A stretch of 64,000 nt of DNA from Mycobacterium sp. Root265 (GTDB lineage Bacteria > Actinomycetota > Actinomycetes > Mycobacteriales > Mycobacteriaceae). The notes under the pieces were generated by a model. The model saw nothing but the letters and a program-made list of their open reading frames with translations, was not told the DNA's origin and searched no databases. The position numbers and the translations under genes are program-made. The stretch covers positions 107,350 to 171,349 of the forward strand of contig NZ_LMJA01000008.1 of assembly GCF_001428895.1 (NCBI RefSeq), read 5' to 3'. Below are positions 59,562 through 64,000 of the stretch, one piece after another; within the stretch, counting starts at the first letter, position 1; each line of letters opens with the position of its first letter.

Positions 59562-59651
59562 GAGCTCCCGTTCCGATTCGATGTGCGCGCGCGCCAACAG
59601 GTTACGCGTTCCCGCAGATCCATGGGGTCGATCGCTGGTGACAGTATCCAA

Positions 59652-59732
59652 CTAACCGCTCTAGACGGCTTGACAGGTTAGCCTTTCGGGAGTTTACTCC
59701 CCCTAACTGCCGAACAGGTCAAGAGAGGTTAG
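59652..59732. promoter_or_regulatory. Twin 30-bp operators CTAAC-N20-GTTAG
   Basis: Two inverted repeats of the same geometry are present: 59652-59681 and 59703-59732, both CTAAC-N20-GTTAG. The first covers the -35 hexamer; the second covers the ribosome-binding site of the hydrolase and ends 2 bp before its ATG. A repressor bound at both would block transcription. No regulator gene is adjacent. Confidence 0.6.
59670..59698 (+). promoter_or_regulatory. Promoter of the hydrolase gene at 59.7 kb
   Basis: Consensus -35 TTGACA (59670-59675), 17-bp spacer and -10 TTTACT (59693-59698), four of six matching. The -10 lies between the two putative operators. Confidence 0.6.
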
Positions 59733-59734
59733 AC

Positions 59735-60628
59735 ATGGTCACGCACCACCGCTACGCCGAGATCGCCGGACGACAGCTGTTCTACCGCGAAGCCGGACAA
59801 TCCGACGCTCCGGCCGTGGTGCTGTTGCACGGCACCCCGGCCAGTTCGCACATGTACCGCAATCTCATCCCGGCGCTCGCCGACCGCTACCGCGTCATCG
59901 CCCCCGACTATCCCGGCTTCGGCCACTCCGAGGTGCCCGCGGTCAGCGCGTTCGATTACACCTTCGACACGCTCGCCGACCACGTCGACGCCCTGCTCGA
60001 CCATCTCGGCGTGGACCGCTACGCCATCTACGTCCAGGACTACGGCGCCCCGGTGGGCTGGCGGCTCGCCTTACGCCATCCGGAGCGGGTCGCTGCGGTC
60101 ATCACCCAGAACGGCAACGCCTACGTCGAGGGTTTCGTGGGCGACGCGATGGAACCGCTGTTCGCCTACGGCCGGGACCGTTCGGAGGCCAACGCGGCCG
60201 TGCTCCGTGAACTACTCACCCTCGACGGACTCAAATGGCAGTACACCCACGGGGTTTCGGACCCGAGCGTGGTCGATCCCGATGCCTGGGTGAACGCGCA
60301 CACCGCGGTGGCCTCATCCGAAGACCGCATCGCCGCCCAGTTGGAGTTGTTCGCCGACTACCTGAGCAATGTCGAGCTGTATCCCACCGTGCACGAGTAT
60401 TTCCGGGCCAGCGGGGTGCCGCTGCTGGCCGTCTGGGGCCGCAACGACCAGATCTTCGGTCCCGCCGGCGCGCTCGCGTTCGGTCGCGACCTGCCCAGGG
60501 CCGATATCAACCTGCTCGACGGCGGCCACTTCCTCCTGGAGAGCCGCCTGGACGACGTCGTGGCACTGATCCGGCCGTTCCTAGAGCGGCACCTGTCAGC
60601 GGTCCACGTCGCCGAAGAACCGGTGTGA
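59735..60628 (+). CDS. Haloalkane dehalogenase-like / epoxide hydrolase-like alpha/beta hydrolase
   Basis: 297 aa. The oxyanion motif is LLHGTPASSHMYRNLIP, and the nucleophile elbow YVQDYGAPVGWRLA has Asp102 rather than Ser, as in dehalogenases and epoxide hydrolases. The terminal His is in LDGGHFLLES. The start ATG follows AGAGAGG. The substrate is not predictable from sequence. The strong promoter with two operators suggests it is inducible. The last 33 bp overlap the end of the convergent hydrolase gene. Confidence 0.85.
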   Translation: MVTHHRYAEIAGRQLFYREAGQSDAPAVVLLHGTPASSHMYRNLIPALADRYRVIAPDYPGFGHSEVPAVSAFDYTFDTLADHVDALLDHLGVDRYAIYVQDYGAPVGWRLALRHPERVAAVITQNGNAYVEGFVGDAMEPLFAYGRDRSEANAAVLRELLTLDGLKWQYTHGVSDPSVVDPDAWVNAHTAVASSEDRIAAQLELFADYLSNVELYPTVHEYFRASGVPLLAVWGRNDQIFGPAGALAFGRDLPRADINLLDGGHFLLESRLDDVVALIRPFLERHLSAVHVAEEPV

Positions 60629-61486
60629 GCGCTCGGCGATCCGTTCCGGGAATTCGCCACTGACCGCATGCGATGCGTCCGGCCAGAGTTCGACCTCACC
60701 CGTGGTCAGCAGCCGGCGGGCCCGGGCGGCCGCCCGTGCGGGGTGGTGAATCACGCTGCGGCCGGCGATGATCGCCAGCACCGGCACCGGCAGCGAGCGC
60801 AGTTCGTCATCGCCGAATATCCGCGGCGCCGGCTGGCGTACGACGAATCCCGTTGACGCGGCGTCCAACAGTTCGGCCTCGGGCAGCGTCTCGTCGACCG
60901 GGGCGCCGCCCGCCAGCCAGCTCATCACGCGGCGGCGCAAACCGGCCGGAAACCTCGGCACCACGAGTGCGATCGACGCGGCCATCGCTTTCGCGGGGAT
61001 GCGCCCGAAGGTCATCGCGGGGTCCAACAGCATGATCGAGGCAATTCGGTCCGGCCTGCGTATCGCGGCATTGGTGGCCAGCCACCCGCCCATCGACACC
61101 CCGAGCAGATGGACCCGCGCCAGATCCAGTCCCGTGATCGCCTCATCCAGCCAGCGGGCCTGGTCTCCGGCATCGGCGATGGTCGCGGACTGCACCGAGA
61201 GCCCGGCATCGCCGAGCAGGTCGAGGCTGAACACGGTTCGCTGCGCGACCAGTGCGGCGAGATTGGTGCGCCACATCGGGCTGCCCGAGCTGCGGCCGGG
61301 CAGCAACAGCGCCGGGGTCGCGCCACCCGGGCCGTCGTAGCGGTAGACGCGGACGGTGCCGAGGCTGGTGGGCACATCGAGCTGGGCGTCGAACGCGGGT
61401 GCGGCGGCGCGATACGCGTTCAGGTAGCGCGTGAAAGCGTCCCGGCTGACGAAATGTCCGATGCGTTGCCGGGACGCGATGTTCAC
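60596..61486 (-). CDS. Alpha/beta hydrolase
   Basis: 296 aa from a GTG at 61486, with no clear ribosome-binding site, so the start is uncertain. LLPGRSSGSPMWRTNLAALV, the nucleophile in LGVSMGGWLATN, and WPDASHAVSGEFPERIAE with the catalytic His define the fold. Substrate unknown. It lies 49 bp downstream of the zinc alcohol dehydrogenase and may be cotranscribed. Confidence 0.78.
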   Translation of the reverse strand: MNIASRQRIGHFVSRDAFTRYLNAYRAAAPAFDAQLDVPTSLGTVRVYRYDGPGGATPALLLPGRSSGSPMWRTNLAALVAQRTVFSLDLLGDAGLSVQSATIADAGDQARWLDEAITGLDLARVHLLGVSMGGWLATNAAIRRPDRIASIMLLDPAMTFGRIPAKAMAASIALVVPRFPAGLRRRVMSWLAGGAPVDETLPEAELLDAASTGFVVRQPAPRIFGDDELRSLPVPVLAIIAGRSVIHHPARAAARARRLLTTGEVELWPDASHAVSGEFPERIAERSHRFFGDVDR

Positions 61487-61535
61487 TGCGGGTGCGACGA
61501 GTTCGATACCGGCCAGGCTAGTGCGCCGGCAGGCG

Positions 61536-62594
61536 TCAGGGCTCGACGGTGACCTTGATGGCCTCGCCCTTCTTGACGATGTCGAAGGCGTCGAGCACGT
61601 TCTCCAGCGGGATACGGCGGGTGATGAGGTCATTGACCGGAACCTGCCCGGTGGAGATGTACTGCAGGGCACGCTTGTTGTGCTCGGGCGCAGATCCGTT
61701 GGCACCGTGGATGTGCAGCTGGCGGTAGTGCACCACGTTGGAGTCGCAGGTGATCGTCGGGTCGGTCTTGGGCAGCCCGCCGAAGAAGGAGATCCGCCCG
61801 TTGCGGGCGGCCATCGCGATGGCCTGCTCCTGGGCGATGTTGGCCGCGGTGGCGGTGATGACGATATCCGCGCCCCGGCCGCCGGTGAGTTCCATGACCT
61901 TCTCCACCACGTCCACATCGGCGGCGTTGATGACGCCGTCGGGGTTGACGGCGTCGGCGGACATCTTGAGCCGGGCGTCATTGACGTCGACGAGGTAGAT
62001 CGGGCCACACTTGTGCACACCACGCGCGATGCGGATGTGCATGCAGCCGATGGGGCCGGCACCGAAGACCACGACGGTGTCGCCCTCCTCGATGCCCAGC
62101 AGTTCCTGGGCGTTGATCGCGCAGGCGAACGGTTCCGCGGCCGAGGCCTCGTCGAAACCGACGTTGTCCGGAATCTTGTTCAGGCCGTCGACCTTGAGCA
62201 CCTGCTTGGGCACGATCATGAACTCCGCGAAGCCACCGTCGTACTGGTAGCCCATCGAGGTCTGGTTCTGGCAGACCGCCATCCAACCCTTCCGGCACTC
62301 ATGACACTCGCCGCACGGCACCGCCGCGATCACCTGGACGCGGTCGCCCACCGACCAGTCACTGCCGTAGGTGGCGTTGACGTCCGCACCCACCTCGACG
62401 ACCTCACCCGCGATCTCGTGGCCGATGGTGCGCGGAGGGGTCAGGTTCTGATGCCCGTTGTGGAAGATCTTGACGTCGGTGCCGCAGGTGGAGCAGTTGC
62501 GCACCCGCAGTTTCACCTCGTCGGGGCCGCATTGTGGCTCCGGGACATCCTCCAGCCGGACATCCTCGGGGGCGTAGAAACGCAGGGCTTTCAT
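61536..62594 (-). CDS. Zinc-dependent alcohol (polyol) dehydrogenase, MDR family
   Basis: 352 aa. Catalytic zinc ligands are Cys37 and His59-Glu60 (CSTCGTD; TIGHE). The structural zinc ligands Cys94, 97, 100 and 108 are present (CGECHECRKGWMAVC). The cofactor motif is VVFGAGPIGCMHIRIA with Asp at the end of the second strand, favouring NAD. The sorbitol/threonine dehydrogenase-like branch and the divergent mannitol-type PTS gene suggest a polyol or polyol-phosphate substrate. GAAAGGA precedes the ATG. Confidence 0.88.
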   Translation of the reverse strand: MKALRFYAPEDVRLEDVPEPQCGPDEVKLRVRNCSTCGTDVKIFHNGHQNLTPPRTIGHEIAGEVVEVGADVNATYGSDWSVGDRVQVIAAVPCGECHECRKGWMAVCQNQTSMGYQYDGGFAEFMIVPKQVLKVDGLNKIPDNVGFDEASAAEPFACAINAQELLGIEEGDTVVVFGAGPIGCMHIRIARGVHKCGPIYLVDVNDARLKMSADAVNPDGVINAADVDVVEKVMELTGGRGADIVITATAANIAQEQAIAMAARNGRISFFGGLPKTDPTITCDSNVVHYRQLHIHGANGSAPEHNKRALQYISTGQVPVNDLITRRIPLENVLDAFDIVKKGEAIKVTVEP

Positions 62595-62799
62595 GGGCGG
62601 TCCTTTCGGTCGTCGGCCGGTTCCCGGGAGCTGTCGCCCGACCTCGCTGTCCGAACTGTAACGCCAATACGGTCACAAAACCACAGAATTGGCTGCCCGT
62701 TTTTGCCCGAATTGCTTGCAATGTTGCCCATCTATGCGTTTTACTGGGCTTACTTGTGACCGGCATCACCCACGTGCCGGCAGAACCGGAGGTCATCGG
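62595..62799. other. Divergent intergenic region, polyol dehydrogenase / PTS permease
   Basis: 205 bp, A/T-richer than its surroundings. A possible promoter toward the PTS gene is TTGCAA (62716-62721), 18-bp spacer, TTTACT (62740-62745). GGAGG precedes the permease ATG. No clear operator is resolved. Confidence 0.35.
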
Positions 62800-64000
62800 A
62801 TGTCCACTGTCGAAGCGTCCCCGCAGACCGGCATACGGGTGCGCGTGCAGAAGTTCGGCACCGCGCTGTCGAACATGGTCATGCCCAATATCGGCGCGTT
62901 CATCGCGTGGGGCCTGATCACCGCACTGTTCATCGAGCAGGGCTGGCTGCAGGCCATCTTCTCGGGCCTCAAGGACCCCGACGGATGGGTGGCCAAGATC
63001 GGCGGCTGGGGCGCCTACGACGGTGCCGGGATCGTCGGGCCGATGATCACCTACCTGCTGCCGGTGCTGATCGGCTATACCGGCGGCCGGATGATCCACG
63101 GCAACCGCGGCGCGGTGGTCGGGGCGATCGCCACCATGGGCGTGGTCGCCGGCGCCGACGTGCCGATGTTCATGGGCGCCATGATCATGGGCCCGCTCGG
63201 CGGCTGGGCCATGAAGAAGTTGGACGCCCTGTGGGAGGGCAAGATCCGGCCGGGCTTCGAGATGCTGGTCGACAACTTCTCTGCGGGCATCCTCGGCATG
63301 ATCCTGGCGATCTTCGGGTTCTTCGGGATCGGCCCCATCGTGTCCTCGTTCACCCGGGCCGCAGGCAATGCCGTCGACTTCCTGGTCAACAACGACCTGC
63401 TGCCGCTCACCTCGATCCTCATCGAGCCCGCGAAGGTGCTGTTCCTCAACAACGCCATCAACCACGGCGTGCTGACGCCGCTGGGCACCACCCAGGCGCT
63501 GGAGACCGGCAAGTCCATCCTGTTCCTGCTGGAGACCAACCCCGGTCCGGGACTGGGAATCCTGTTGGCGTTCACGCTGTTCGGCAAGGGCGCCGCCCGC
63601 GCGTCGGCCCCCGGCGCGGCGATCATCCAGTTCTTCGGCGGCATCCACGAGATCTACTTCCCCTACGTGCTGATGAAGCCCAAGCTGATCATCGCCACCA
63701 TCCTCGGCGGCATGACGGGCGTGTTCATCAACGTGCTGTTCGGCTCGGGCCTGCGGGCGCCGGCCGCGCCGGGCTCGATCATCGCGATCTACGCCCAGAC
63801 CGCCAGTGGCAGCTTCCTCGGCGTGACGCTGTCGGTGCTCGGCGCCACCGCGGTGTCGTTCGCCGTCGCCGCCTTCCTGCTCAAGACCGACAAGGCTGTC
63901 GAAGAACCCGACCTGGCCGCCGCCACCGCGTCCATGGAGTCGATGAAGGGGAAGAAGTCCAGCGTCGCCTCGGCATTGGTGGGCGCGGGCAGCGGACCGA
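62800..64000 (+). CDS. mtlA: PTS mannitol-type EIIC(B) permease, 3' end outside the window
   Basis: 400 residues are visible with no stop, so the gene continues past the window. ATG at 62800 is 7 nt after GGAGG. MtlA-type EIIC is shown by GTALSNMVMPNIGAFIAWGLITALF near the start, the YTGGRMIHGNRGAVVGAIATMGVV block, and the conserved GIHE motif near residue 282 in FFGGIHEIYFPYV. From about residue 345 a charged linker begins, where EIIB would follow. It should import and phosphorylate mannitol or a related hexitol using PEP. PTS permeases are few in mycobacteria. Confidence 0.9.
   Translation, partial: MSTVEASPQTGIRVRVQKFGTALSNMVMPNIGAFIAWGLITALFIEQGWLQAIFSGLKDPDGWVAKIGGWGAYDGAGIVGPMITYLLPVLIGYTGGRMIHGNRGAVVGAIATMGVVAGADVPMFMGAMIMGPLGGWAMKKLDALWEGKIRPGFEMLVDNFSAGILGMILAIFGFFGIGPIVSSFTRAAGNAVDFLVNNDLLPLTSILIEPAKVLFLNNAINHGVLTPLGTTQALETGKSILFLLETNPGPGLGILLAFTLFGKGAARASAPGAAIIQFFGGIHEIYFPYVLMKPKLIIATILGGMTGVFINVLFGSGLRAPAAPGSIIAIYAQTASGSFLGVTLSVLGATAVSFAVAAFLLKTDKAVEEPDLAAATASMESMKGKKSSVASALVGAGSGP

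Overview
The window is high-GC chromosomal DNA from a mycobacterium, most likely a fast-growing Mycolicibacterium. From memory, its backbone runs in the same order as the M. tuberculosis segment from Rv3389c to Rv3433c: htdY, acrA1, iunH, imuB, imuA', guaA, choD, guaB3, guaB2, an Rv3412 homologue, rsdA, sigD, an Rv3415c homologue, whiB3, groEL1, groES, tsaD, rimI, tsaB, tsaE, alr, gadB and nnr. A LexA box, a CIRCE element and many 4-nt stop/start overlaps fit this assignment. No tRNA, rRNA, CRISPR array or complete insertion sequence was seen.

Layout. 1-3.6 kb: a frame-broken DUF222/HNH endonuclease gene, then an amino acid permease and a universal stress protein in one operon. 3.6-10.1 kb: lipid and nucleoside enzymes, then the SOS mutagenesis pair imuA'-imuB behind a perfect LexA box. 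10.3-14.2 kb: a small lipoprotein, a sedolisin-type protease and a zinc-ribbon membrane protein, closed by a 28-bp perfect hairpin. 14.3-19.5 kb: an oxidative operon (esterase, SDR, ferritin-like diiron protein, Baeyer-Villiger-type monooxygenase, MerR regulator) with a candidate operator/promoter. 19.5-24.2 kb: guaA, then a three-gene operon (GTP cyclohydrolase II-like, DUF1688, UPRTase) matching the URC uracil-degradation pathway. 24.4-34.4 kb: catalase, choD, guaB3-guaB2, rsdA-sigD and whiB3.

Two accessory blocks interrupt the backbone. 34.5-42.5 kb, between whiB3 and groEL1, holds a secreted protein, an adenylate cyclase, a histidine phosphatase with a histone-like tail, an IclR regulator, two divergent acyl-CoA dehydrogenase-like genes and a decayed copy of the secreted-protein gene. 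44.7-51.9 kb, between groES and tsaD, holds a B12-dependent diol dehydratase with fused large and medium subunits, its small subunit, a reactivase, a permease and a PucR-type regulator; the reactivase gene ends inside the groES CIRCE operator. From 51.9 kb the t6A operon (tsaE-tsaB-rimI-tsaD), alr, gadB and nnr follow. The window ends with a hydrolase behind a duplicated operator, a zinc alcohol dehydrogenase and a divergent, incomplete mannitol-type PTS permease.

The strongest leads for new biology are the diol dehydratase locus without visible microcompartment genes, the URC operon, the diiron/monooxygenase operon, the twin 30-bp operators before the hydrolase at 59.7 kb, and the decayed paralogue at 41 kb.
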